Positions 15,665 to 23,612 of a stretch of 32,908 nt of DNA are shown here, one piece after another. The notes beneath the pieces were generated by a model. The model saw only the letters and a list, made by a program, of their open reading frames with translations, was not told the origin of the DNA and made no database searches. The position numbers were made by a program, and so were the translations under genes. Positions within the stretch are counted from its first letter, which is position 1. The number at the start of each line of letters is the position of its first letter. Where the stretch lies: assembly GCA_041907145.1 (NCBI GenBank), contig JAYRHW010000163.1:1-32908 (forward strand), in the 5' to 3' direction. Source of the DNA: JAFLCA01 sp041907145 (GTDB lineage: Bacteria > Bdellovibrionota_C > UBA2361 > JAFLCA01).

Positions 15665-17353
15665 CTATTCAGGCGCTGGAGCCTGTGCGGCTGGTGTTGT
15701 ACCGCGCCGCAGAAACGAGACAATTCCAGCGCGCAACATGTCAAATCCCTGCCGCTTAAGCGCGCAAACTGCCACGCCACCGGTCGCGTTCTGCAGCTCC
15801 TGCAACCGCTCATTGGTGATTCGATCGACTTTATTGAGCACCACGATAGTGGGCAGGTTCGCCACTTCCATTTCAACTAGAATTCCCTCCACAGCGGCTT
15901 TCTTGTCCAATACATCAGGATCGGAGGCGTCCAGGACGTGTATCAGAACATGGGCGTCGTAGAGTTCCTCCAAAGTGGCTCGAAAAGCAGTCTTAAGCTC
16001 CTCGGGCAGCGCGCGGATAAAACCCACAGTGTCACTAAGCACTATCGGCAAAAAATGACTGTGTTCATCGGCGCTCCCAGTCGGCAACTGCACTCGGCGC
16101 TGGGCGGGATCCAGCGTAGCGAAGAGTTTGTTCTCGACAAAAACTTCGCTGTTGGTAAGCGCATTGAACAAGGTCGACTTACCGACGTTCGTATAGCCCA
16201 GAATTGAAATCAAAGGAGTGCCTGATTCCTTGCGGCGCTGTCTGCGCAACGAGCGCTGATCGCTCAGGTTATCGATGCGGGCTTCAAGTTCAGATATGCG
16301 ATCGCGAATGCGACGGCGGCCTATCTCGAGCTTCGTCTCGCCCGGGCCTCGACCCCCGATCCCGCCGGAAAGTCGCGACAGCCCCGTGTCCTTCTCTACC
16401 AGACGGGGTAAACTATATTTTAGCTGCGCAAGCTCAACTTGCAGACGTCCCTCACTGCTGCTCGCGCGCTGGGCGAAAATATCCAAAATGAGCATGCTGC
16501 GATCGATGACCTTCATTTCCGTCGTGCCGGTGATGACCCGCCACTGGCCGGGCTTCAACTCTCCATCAAAGATCAGCAGCTCTGCACCTAAACTCAAACA
16601 GCGCAACACAACCTCCTCAAGCTTACCCTTTCCAAGCAAAGTCTTGGGATCAATGGTGCGCTTTTGAATGACGCGGTCTAACACCTGAACGCCAGCGGTG
16701 CGCGCTAGCTCTTCGAGTTCGGCCATGGAGGAGCGATGGTCGTATCCCTTGCCATAGACACCGATAAGTACCGCTTGCGTCTTCCCCGTAGCGGAGGGCA
16801 GAGATTCTCGCGCTAGCGCCAGCTCATCCTCCAGCTCGGTCATAAAGCGGCCATAGTCAAGCTCCAATCGACCCAAATCATCGACGATCTCTGTCTTCGT
16901 CATTGGAGCTTCATCGAGTCCCGGAGGGACGATATAGCTATATGCAATTCGGGTGCGACTGCCGGAGATCTTGACTCCAACGACTGTATCGAGCCGCAAC
17001 TTTTGCAAGTCAGTGTAAATATCGGAGGGGATATGCGGCTCGTCGCTAGACGTCGAGAGGTCACTGAAAATCAATCGAAGTCTGCGCAGACGGCCCCGTC
17101 CGTAGCGGTATCTTCCGAGTTCGGGAAGATACAGAATTTCCTTGCTGCCAATGAAGACTTCCTCGATCCGTCCCTCGCGTGAAACCAAAAGACCGATGCG
17201 GCGCTTAATCTCCGAGGCAACGCGGAAAATTTCCCTTGCCACATCGAGCGGAACTAGCTCCTCCTTGTCGAACCGACGCACGAAAAGCTTCTCAACCTTA
17301 CGAAGTTGCGAGGGCGACAGGCTGCGGGTGTTTCCTTTTACGTGCTGAGACAT
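15665..17353 (-). CDS. hflX: GTPase HflX with N-terminal extension
   Basis: HflX is a ribosome-associated GTPase that splits stalled or stressed 70S ribosomes. At 562 aa it is about 135 longer than the E. coli protein (426): residues 1-190 precede the usual HflX start (LIGVYGKGYDHRSSMAELEE). The HflX domain, with GKGKLEE and GGIGGRGPGETKLE (330-342), is followed by the GTPase domain: G1 GYTNVGKS (386-393), G3 DTVGF (441-445) and G4 NKVD (507-510). The N-terminal part resembles the extra domain in long HflX proteins of some non-enteric lineages; it is not obviously catalytic. No Shine-Dalgarno precedes the ATG, and TATATA ends 4 bases upstream, so a leaderless or very short-leader transcript is possible. 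Confidence 0.92.
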   Translation of the reverse strand: MSQHVKGNTRSLSPSQLRKVEKLFVRRFDKEELVPLDVAREIFRVASEIKRRIGLLVSREGRIEEVFIGSKEILYLPELGRYRYGRGRLRRLRLIFSDLSTSSDEPHIPSDIYTDLQKLRLDTVVGVKISGSRTRIAYSYIVPPGLDEAPMTKTEIVDDLGRLELDYGRFMTELEDELALARESLPSATGKTQAVLIGVYGKGYDHRSSMAELEELARTAGVQVLDRVIQKRTIDPKTLLGKGKLEEVVLRCLSLGAELLIFDGELKPGQWRVITGTTEMKVIDRSMLILDIFAQRASSSEGRLQVELAQLKYSLPRLVEKDTGLSRLSGGIGGRGPGETKLEIGRRRIRDRISELEARIDNLSDQRSLRRQRRKESGTPLISILGYTNVGKSTLFNALTNSEVFVENKLFATLDPAQRRVQLPTGSADEHSHFLPIVLSDTVGFIRALPEELKTAFRATLEELYDAHVLIHVLDASDPDVLDKKAAVEGILVEMEVANLPTIVVLNKVDRITNERLQELQNATGGVAVCALKRQGFDMLRAGIVSFLRRGTTPAAQAPAPE

Positions 17354-17398
17354 CGGCTATATAAAACTAACTTGCTAAAGTTACGAATACTCATTCTA

Positions 17399-17421
17399 GG
17401 CGCAGGTAATTTTACCGCGCC
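17399..17421. repeat. Inverted repeat between hflX and the GNAT-like gene
   Basis: GGCGC-A-GGTAA and TTACC-GCGCC form a 10-bp stem with one bulged A and a 2-base centre. It lies 46 bases upstream of hflX and 176 bases upstream of the GNAT-like gene in a 243-base divergent gap. It has no T-run on the plus side. An operator or an RNA hairpin are both possible. Confidence 0.4.
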
Positions 17422-17596
17422 AGAAAAGATCTTGTACATCAGGGCAATTGCACGAGTTCTACCGAAATTCCGCTTAAAAATCGGACTTTTCTGGTGGAAA
17501 AGGCCCTTTACGTTGAGTAAGAACGCTACCTACTATACCATGGATGCGCGCTCACAAAGCGGCTGTTAGTACCGTTGCAAGCGCGTCTTTGGTGCC

Positions 17597-18694
17597 GTGA
17601 TTCCGGCACGCAACACCACAAAAGCAGGAACAAAGAATACCGTGGACGAATTCAGAATAAAAGCGTGTAACCCCGATAACGAACCGGAAATTGCGCAGCT
17701 TGTATCCTTGTTCGAAGAATCTTATGGCGAGCGCTTCCCCTTTCGCGGCGTTTACGACCGGGAATTTTGGAATCGCAACGCCGGATCGCGTCTGATGAGC
17801 CTATTGGCAGTAAAGAAGCGCCAGGTGCTTGCGCATGTCGCGGTCCGGTCCGAGAGCCGGGATCAGTCGCTTTTACAAATTTGTTTCCCAGCTTGCCGTT
17901 CTGAGTTTACGGACCAAGCTGTGCATGCTGCCCGTGCGGCCTGGAGGACTCTGAGCACGGTCGCGGAGCGTCAGAATTGGCGCACCCTGTACTTCGGAAT
18001 GTTTTCCGATGTTGAGCTTATGCAGCGTATTGGTTACGAAGGATTCGATCTGCGAACGACCGCTATCCTACCAGGCTATGCGCCCATGATTAATCCGCGT
18101 TGTTCTGGAAATCGTCCTACAACGGACCGCGACGCTCGAACACACCTTGCTCTTGGGGCCCGCAATCTTAGGGCATCCAGTGATAAGGGAGAGATCTTCG
18201 TGCCCGAGCGTCATCGCTCCATGATTTCGTTCTTGCGCTCAGCTGACTCCCATCGCGCCTCCCCGCCCGGCGATCGTGGGCATGTCTCCGCCGACGGCCG
18301 TGGAATCGAAGAGAAGTATTTCAAGGATTGGCAAGCTTGGCATGTCTTTGTCCGTCCAAGTCTCGTGCAAGACCTGCCGAATAAGATACTCTCGCTTCAG
18401 CCTGGTGCGGGCAGAGCGTTCGTATTCCTCGATGCCCGAGACCCTGTTTGCCCGCAGGCTGCGGACCAGCTTGAACTACGCGGATTCCTCTTTTGTGGTC
18501 TTCTACCCCAGTACGCCGGTACTGAGTGCCTTGTGTATGCCCAGCCAGACGACTATCCAGTTGAGGCTAGTTCCTTTTTATGCCCTGTAGCGAAAAAGCT
18601 AGCTGACTATATCGCAGCTCAGGAAACCTCCCGACTATCGAGAGTCGTTCCAAACGGCAGAGGCCAGCGGGAGCGATATGTTGCAGCTGGCTAG
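17597..18694 (+). CDS. Putative GNAT-like acyltransferase
   Basis: This 365-aa protein has an N-terminal region (about 18-175) that looks like a GNAT fold: a first helix DNEPEIAQLVSLFEESYGER, a strand pair LLAVKKRQVLAHVAVR, and an end of SDVELMQRIGYEGFD, which resembles the closing segment of GNAT domains. A clear acetyl-CoA loop motif is not visible. The remaining 190 residues (dense in Arg early, with AWHVFVRPSLVQDLPNKIL) are not recognised and could be a second, degenerate GNAT-like domain. The start is uncertain: GTG at 17597 lacks a Shine-Dalgarno, and GTG at 17642 (VDEFRIKA) is an in-frame alternative. Its 3' end overlaps the microprotein gene by 17 bases. Confidence 0.5.
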   Translation: MIPARNTTKAGTKNTVDEFRIKACNPDNEPEIAQLVSLFEESYGERFPFRGVYDREFWNRNAGSRLMSLLAVKKRQVLAHVAVRSESRDQSLLQICFPACRSEFTDQAVHAARAAWRTLSTVAERQNWRTLYFGMFSDVELMQRIGYEGFDLRTTAILPGYAPMINPRCSGNRPTTDRDARTHLALGARNLRASSDKGEIFVPERHRSMISFLRSADSHRASPPGDRGHVSADGRGIEEKYFKDWQAWHVFVRPSLVQDLPNKILSLQPGAGRAFVFLDARDPVCPQAADQLELRGFLFCGLLPQYAGTECLVYAQPDDYPVEASSFLCPVAKKLADYIAAQETSRLSRVVPNGRGQRERYVAAG

Positions 18695-18824
18695 CGGCAG
18701 TAAGTCATCGAGCCTGTCCGTTTGTCAGGTCTTCGAATTTTTCATCCACTTCGCACTGCTCCTAGGATGGGCCATTGGGATGCTAGGCTTTCTGTGCTTC
18801 TTTTTAGGGCCTGCGATACGCTAG
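18678..18824 (+). CDS. 48-aa single-pass membrane microprotein
   Basis: This ORF starts inside the last codons of the GNAT-like gene in the +1 frame and ends at the TAG at 18822. GGGAG lies 4 bases before its ATG. The peptide begins MLQLASGSKSSSLSVCQ and then has an uninterrupted hydrophobic segment of about 25 residues (about 18-44, FEFFIHFALLLGWAIGMLGF onward) ending GPAIR. This is a good single transmembrane helix with a polar N-terminus. The overlap and ribosome binding site suggest translational coupling to the upstream gene. No family is recognised. Confidence 0.55.
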   Translation: MLQLASGSKSSSLSVCQVFEFFIHFALLLGWAIGMLGFLCFFLGPAIR

Positions 18825-18868
18825 GGCTTTTGGAACAGGGTTTCTGTCTTACATTCCCGCGTGGCAAT

Positions 18869-18880
18869 TGATCGCGATCA
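18869..18880. repeat. Perfect palindrome TGATCGCGATCA upstream of the GT-C-like gene
   Basis: The 12-base palindrome sits about 100 bases before the ATG at 18977 and just upstream of an AT-rich TTTAAT that could be a -10. It is placed where a repressor or activator site would be expected. No promoter pair is convincing. Confidence 0.35.
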
Positions 18881-18976
18881 CTCATTTAATGCCCCCGTTA
18901 ACCGTTACCCCGCACCGCCGAATTCAGGTCATTCATCATAAATTCACGACAGTCTCCCGCGCAAACAAACGTACGC

Positions 18977-20719
18977 ATGAAGGCCTCCAGACAAGCATTC
19001 TTAGCGCTTCTCGGAATTGCGCTCGCGCTTTTTGCGTACTCGAATAGCTATACCAACGATTTCCACTTCGCGGATGTAACCGCGGTGACTGATAACCCTG
19101 GCCTGGCGAGGCACTACGACCTTGGTGAAATTTTCACTCGGTCGGATATTGGAAATACAGACTCACACTACCAGCGCTACCAGCCACTCAGCACTGCGCT
19201 GCTGTTGCTCAATCACGCTTCTGCCGGCATCGACCCCCGGCCGTATCGTAAAGTCTCAATCGGATTGTTTTTTGTCCTCAGCTTTACTCTTTGGAGCCTA
19301 TACCGAAAGTTAGCCAGCAGTGCCCTGTTTGAACCGACGACCACGAATTGGGTGCCCTTGCTTGCTGCGGCTATCTTTCTGTTGAGCGCCGTCCAAGCTG
19401 AGACTGTCAATTATATCAGCGCTTGGTCCTCTATCATCGCCGCAATCAGTATGACGCTCTCCTTCTCGCTGCTGTTGGCAGGTAAGTCAGCTAGACGCAG
19501 CAAGCTCTACCTCTTACCACTTTCCTTTGCGGCTTTACATTCAGAGATCGCTTTGGCCTTTCCTGTTCTGCTCGGAATCTACCTTTATAGATACTGCTCT
19601 GAGCCGAACGAACCCTTCGATCGCAGACTACAGCGAACTCTCATTGGCTCGCTCTCATCGCTTCTTGTCGTCGGTGGCTTCTCCTTGCTCGCGCTCTCGC
19701 TTTCGCACCCGCAGGCAGTTCAGATTCCCGACCTCGAGGCGGTTATCTTCTTCCCGTACGCGCTTCTGCTGTATTTTATTTCCTTCGTTTACCCTTTCAG
19801 CATAAGCGCCAGCCCGAGTCTAGGGTCGGGACCGTCACAGGAGCAGCTGGCTGCTCTATGCGGCTTCATCTTCCTCTGCGCTGTAATCGCCCTAGCAGTT
19901 GCCGCTCTTCGAGAGAAAAAGCTGAGCCTATTGGGGTTGGGGCTCGTATGGTATGTGGTCGGATTGACCCCCCAACTACTCGTTGTCTCAGATGCTGGAG
20001 CACTCTTTGATTACCGTAGGGCCCTTTTCTCATTCGGGGGCTTGGCGCTAAGCCTCTCTCAAGCATGCTACCTTGGGACATCGGCGCTTTCCTCTCAATC
20101 ACGAACAGGCAAGCGATATCGCCTCCTAGCCGGCCTTATCGCACTGTCGCTACTGGCAAGCCATGTCCTCGTGACTCGCCAACGAAATAGAGTGTGGAGC
20201 AGCGAGGAGAGCTTGTGGTTCGATGTGCTCCGCCACAACCCAGCCGATGGGCACGCTCTTATGCAGTATGGCGTCAGCAAAATGCTCAGGGGAGATACCG
20301 ATATCGCTCGTATGTACTTCGAGCAGGCGCTGCAGCGTCTCCCAAATGAGCCTGCGCTCTACGAGAAACTGGGAACCCTTCATGGAATTATCACTCTAGA
20401 TCAGACCGTAGCCGAAAGTAATTTCAAACGTGCGATCGAACTCGACTCAGAACGCAGCGAGACATACTCCAGCTATGCGCGCTGGCTCTACGAGCGGAAG
20501 CGCTATGATGCGGCCATAGAGGCCGCCGACCGGGCGATTCAGCTCAATGCTCAAGATACCACCCCCTACTATACATTGCTCGACTCATACGACCGCATGG
20601 GAAGATGGTCTAAGGTGGTCGAAACCGCTCAGTTCCTTCTGAAGATCGCGCCAGAAGATGCTGTCGCACTTCGATTGCTCGCCCAAGCGGACCAGAAAAT
20701 CCGCCAACGCAAGCACTGA
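18977..20719 (+). CDS. GT-C/TMTC-like membrane protein with C-terminal TPRs
   Basis: This 580-aa protein begins with a signal-anchor (residues 7-22) and a first loop resembling GT-C/TMTC glycosyltransferases: FHFADVTAVTDNPGLA, then YQRYQPLSTALLLLNHASAG and IDPRPYRK. The pattern matches the usual D(D)-x-NP, YRPL and GxxPxxxH features, but the first Asp is A32 (D33 remains), YRPL is YQPL and the His is absent. About ten hydrophobic helices follow to residue ~395, then four TPRs (about 420-575; HALMQYGVSKMLRGDTDIA, then FKRAIELDSERSETYSSYAR and on). It may transfer a lipid-linked sugar to an extracytoplasmic acceptor; the altered motif leaves activity uncertain. No clear ribosome binding site precedes the ATG. 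It ends 5 bases from the convergent CobB-like gene. Confidence 0.6.
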   Translation: MKASRQAFLALLGIALALFAYSNSYTNDFHFADVTAVTDNPGLARHYDLGEIFTRSDIGNTDSHYQRYQPLSTALLLLNHASAGIDPRPYRKVSIGLFFVLSFTLWSLYRKLASSALFEPTTTNWVPLLAAAIFLLSAVQAETVNYISAWSSIIAAISMTLSFSLLLAGKSARRSKLYLLPLSFAALHSEIALAFPVLLGIYLYRYCSEPNEPFDRRLQRTLIGSLSSLLVVGGFSLLALSLSHPQAVQIPDLEAVIFFPYALLLYFISFVYPFSISASPSLGSGPSQEQLAALCGFIFLCAVIALAVAALREKKLSLLGLGLVWYVVGLTPQLLVVSDAGALFDYRRALFSFGGLALSLSQACYLGTSALSSQSRTGKRYRLLAGLIALSLLASHVLVTRQRNRVWSSEESLWFDVLRHNPADGHALMQYGVSKMLRGDTDIARMYFEQALQRLPNEPALYEKLGTLHGIITLDQTVAESNFKRAIELDSERSETYSSYARWLYERKRYDAAIEAADRAIQLNAQDTTPYYTLLDSYDRMGRWSKVVETAQFLLKIAPEDAVALRLLAQADQKIRQRKH

Positions 20720-20724
20720 TTCAA

Positions 20725-22122
20725 CTACATTTTTTGCACGACACTTGCGGCGTCAACTAGATTCTTGGCAATCTCCGGATTAGATCCGAAGTGGAAGAAT
20801 GCAAACGTAGCGAGAATCTGAGCGCCCGGAGAGTAGCCCTCCGGCACAGATGGATTTCCCAATACGGATAACCTCAATGCCCTCACCATCGGCTCTTCGC
20901 CAGCAATCCGCCACTCGTTCGTAGATACTCCCTTGGCGATCAGACCGGCGCGGCCTGCGATGGATTCGTCCACTGTAACGATATCCGCATAGGCAAAGCG
21001 AGAAGTCTGCGGTACCGCCTGTGCGGGGATAACGCCAACGCCATCCGCACTCGCACCGCCGGGCATCCGATATGACTTGCACAGGTAGGCAGTTCCGGCA
21101 CCTTCGGAGAAAACGATACCTCCGTCCGCCGCAAAATTGTAAAGCGACTCTCGCATGCTGGTATTCGCAGCCACTTCATTCCCATACTCAGAGAGATAGG
21201 CCCCTGTTAGGTACACGGCCCCAACTCTTCTGGGAAGTTCTGCGTCGGCGAGCGGGGAAAAGGTGACTACTTCAGCCCCGTAGTACCGAAGAAGGTCGAG
21301 GTTATCCTGGAATGACAGACTGAAGCAGACGTCATCACTAACAGCGATACGTGCTCGCCGCTCAGTCGGCTGATGCTGATAATCGCTGATGCGAATTGGC
21401 GTGGCCTGCTGGGCAGCACCGAGCAGGGCATCGACATCGACGTACCGACTTACGAGTGATGCTACGTCCAACATGAACTGTCGCGGCAGCGAGGTTCTAT
21501 TCTGATCCTGCCTAAAATCGCCGACGGGAAGAGAAACCTCTGTTTGAAGCTCCGGAACGACCCCCATCACCGGCGGGGCTCCGAAGAGCTGCATGATGGT
21601 ATCATAGCTCTCTCGCTTACTTTGGAGTTCCCCCTCACCGATAGCCGCACGGTACAAAACGGAGCCCGATACCGAAAAATCACGGGCAGCGTCCGCATAA
21701 CCCTTCACCAACGCGCCAAGACTCTGTTGCAATCCTCGGGGATCTACCACGAGCACTACCGGGGTATGAATGAGTCCAGCCATTTCTGCGGTTGAGCCGC
21801 GCAGCGAAGCAGCCCCCACTCCGTCATAGAGGCCTCCGCCATTTGCCCCTTCAATTACCAACACCTCGGCCCCGACCGTGCTCTGGTATGTGGAAACTAG
21901 ATTTTGTCCAGGAGTAAGCAGACGATCATCCAAGCAGCGCACCAGGCGCCCAAGCACTCGACGATACACTACCGCCTGTTGAAGCTGCGGACCGATAACC
22001 GCGCAGGAAGGACTAATTCCCCGACGCTTCAGTTCACAAATGAGACCCAGAGAGATAAGCGCGGAGCCCGATGATGCCGAAGAGCCCGAAATAATCAGTC
22101 GAGGGGTAGCTAGATTTTCCAC
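20725..22122 (-). CDS. CobB/CbiA-like protein with lost catalytic residues
   Basis: CobB/CbiA amidates cobyrinic or hydrogenobyrinic acid using ATP and glutamine. This 465-aa homologue keeps the architecture: an N-terminal P-loop domain (PRLIISG, STAEMAGLIHTPVVLVVDPR at 110-129) and a C-terminal glutaminase-like domain (about 257-465, RIAVSDDVCFSLSFQDNLDL). The catalytic points are altered. The P-loop reads GSSASSGSAL (13-22), without the Lys; the nucleophile Cys motif ECGG reads EGAG (G341); the HLH motif near the end reads FFH (442-444). I infer a pseudoenzyme. No other cobalamin gene is nearby. The start is GTG at 22122, with AGG close upstream and a stop directly before it. The methylase-like gene lies 69 bases upstream in the same direction. 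Confidence 0.75.
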   Translation of the reverse strand: MENLATPRLIISGSSASSGSALISLGLICELKRRGISPSCAVIGPQLQQAVVYRRVLGRLVRCLDDRLLTPGQNLVSTYQSTVGAEVLVIEGANGGGLYDGVGAASLRGSTAEMAGLIHTPVVLVVDPRGLQQSLGALVKGYADAARDFSVSGSVLYRAAIGEGELQSKRESYDTIMQLFGAPPVMGVVPELQTEVSLPVGDFRQDQNRTSLPRQFMLDVASLVSRYVDVDALLGAAQQATPIRISDYQHQPTERRARIAVSDDVCFSLSFQDNLDLLRYYGAEVVTFSPLADAELPRRVGAVYLTGAYLSEYGNEVAANTSMRESLYNFAADGGIVFSEGAGTAYLCKSYRMPGGASADGVGVIPAQAVPQTSRFAYADIVTVDESIAGRAGLIAKGVSTNEWRIAGEEPMVRALRLSVLGNPSVPEGYSPGAQILATFAFFHFGSNPEIAKNLVDAASVVQKM

Positions 22123-22191
22123 CTACCTAGTCTATCACAAGAATACGAAAGGGATGAAAGCTCTGCTTTTAATGATGCGAAGAAGGCCGAT

Positions 22192-23367
22192 TTATCGCCT
22201 ACGCAAAACAAGCACACGACTGCGCTGCTGCACTTTACGCTGGTCGCGCTCGCCTAGGGCATCCTGGAGCTTGGCAGTTGGCTCCTTGTGAACCACGGTG
22301 CATTCAGGCTCCCAGTAACGCGACAGACTCTCATCGACTACCGCGCTGAGAGTCTCATCGAGCGGGACGACCTCGGTTCCTAAACGTACCGAGCGCAATA
22401 CGAACACGCCACGACCGCCGGGGCGTACTACGCGCGCCGCTTCGAACAGCACCTCGTTCATGAAGTCCTTCCACTGATCGAGATCCTGGCACTGCATGAC
22501 ATTATCCGAATAACTTCTGCTCTGGATCCCAGAGAACCATAGCTTCAGCCAAAGGTCCTGCGTAGCATCCAGATCTCCCGGCAGCGGAGGAGCCGTCACC
22601 AGTAGATCAACCGATCCGCTACGGACGTACCCGAGATTACGTGCATCGCAGAGCGAGGATTGACCGCGCTCAGCCTGCTGCCGAAGCACCGAAGGCACAC
22701 CGTCACGAAGTATCGAGGCGGTCCGGCGCAGCAATCGCGGAACAACGGCACGGTAATCAGGAAGTTGATGGCGCTTATTATTGAGCTCCTTTTGCTTCTC
22801 GGGAGTAAGGGAAACTTGCGGCAGCGTATACACGGAGAAGTATCCGGCCGAGTGACCGTGCAGAAGACTCAATCCCACCAACTCCAAGAAACGGGAAACG
22901 TCGTTGTTATTGGAATGGACGTACTCGCGCAGGTGAAACAGCTCCCGGAAGGTATCGACGTCATAAAATGGCGAAAAGAAGTCGTTGTACACCTTTAGGT
23001 CGATCGGCCGCCGTAGATTCAACAACTGCAGCGCTAAAGTTACTTCTGTCAGGTCTGCCGGCAGCAACTTGGCCTGCGTAACCCTAAGCGACAAGGGATT
23101 CACGTCAGAAACGAAAGGCACCCGGCCCAGTAAAGCCGACTCAACCGCTGTCGCCCCTGAACCACAAAATGGGTCGAGCACGACGTCGCCGCGCTTACTG
23201 AACTTGTTGATGAAATAATTTGGAATTTCGGCTGGAAAACTATCCGGAAATGACAGCGCATAGTGCAGAGAGTGCGCATCTTCAGTTCCGGAACCTTCGA
23301 GACTCACCTCTATCGTCTTCCGAGTAAGCGGAACCGATTCAACTAACTGTAGAGCTGAGCGCGACAC
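22192..23367 (-). CDS. DNA-methylase-like protein with degenerate motif IV
   Basis: This 391-aa protein has the layout of amino-DNA methyltransferases: an N-terminal LHYALSFPDSFPAEIPNYFI segment, SAM-binding motif I DPFCGSG (65-71) followed by ATAVESALLGRVPFVSDVNP, and a motif IV region at 253-262 (VDLLVTAPPL). The active-site tetrapeptide should be (D/N/S)PP(Y/F/W) but reads APPL (259-262), so base methylation is doubtful. The rest, with VFVLRSVRLG near 321-330 after RVVRPGGRG, fits the catalytic fold. The start is GTG at 23367 with AAGGTG 5-6 bases upstream. It lies upstream of the CobB-like gene in the same direction. No restriction or target-recognition gene is adjacent. Alternatively it could modify RNA or simply bind SAM. 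Confidence 0.7.
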   Translation of the reverse strand: MSRSALQLVESVPLTRKTIEVSLEGSGTEDAHSLHYALSFPDSFPAEIPNYFINKFSKRGDVVLDPFCGSGATAVESALLGRVPFVSDVNPLSLRVTQAKLLPADLTEVTLALQLLNLRRPIDLKVYNDFFSPFYDVDTFRELFHLREYVHSNNNDVSRFLELVGLSLLHGHSAGYFSVYTLPQVSLTPEKQKELNNKRHQLPDYRAVVPRLLRRTASILRDGVPSVLRQQAERGQSSLCDARNLGYVRSGSVDLLVTAPPLPGDLDATQDLWLKLWFSGIQSRSYSDNVMQCQDLDQWKDFMNEVLFEAARVVRPGGRGVFVLRSVRLGTEVVPLDETLSAVVDESLSRYWEPECTVVHKEPTAKLQDALGERDQRKVQQRSRVLVLRRR

Positions 23368-23477
23368 AACTTCACCTTATACAAAACAACCTACGTTAAA
23401 TTCACTATAGGGGCGAGATCTGAGACACGCCACTGGGAATCTTTCCCCAACTTCGAATATCTCCCTGCGGAAGGACT

Positions 23478-23563
23478 ACTCTCGAGAGTGGCGAGCCTAG
23501 CGTCAGAGGTAAGTGCCTGATTGTACTCACTCGCCCTGAGGTGACGATAGCGGGGCCACTCTC
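23478..23563. other. Possible structured RNA or nested inverted repeats
   Basis: In the 245-base gap between the TPR gene and the methylase-like gene, GAGAGTGG (23484-23491) pairs with CCACTCTC (23556-23563), and directly inside, CGAG (23492-23495) pairs with CTCG (23530-23533). A further TCAG/CTGA hairpin lies between them. ACTCTCGAGAGT (23478-23489) is also a perfect palindrome overlapping the outer arm. The alternative foldings could be a multi-branched RNA, operator sites, or chance. Confidence 0.3.
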
Positions 23564-23612
23564 TGATTCAAAACACAGATCTAGTGATACGGTTTTACCG
23601 AGATCGAGAGAC

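Noticed and set aside
18862..18877. Sigma54-like TGGCA...GC upstream of the GT-C-like gene
   Set aside because: The spacing between GG and GC is 9 bases, one short of the fixed 10, and the -12 element is poor.
18893..18903. CCCGTTAAC shared with the palindrome at 12549-12557
   Set aside because: A 9-base match in two gaps of this window is easily chance, and the second copy is not palindromic.
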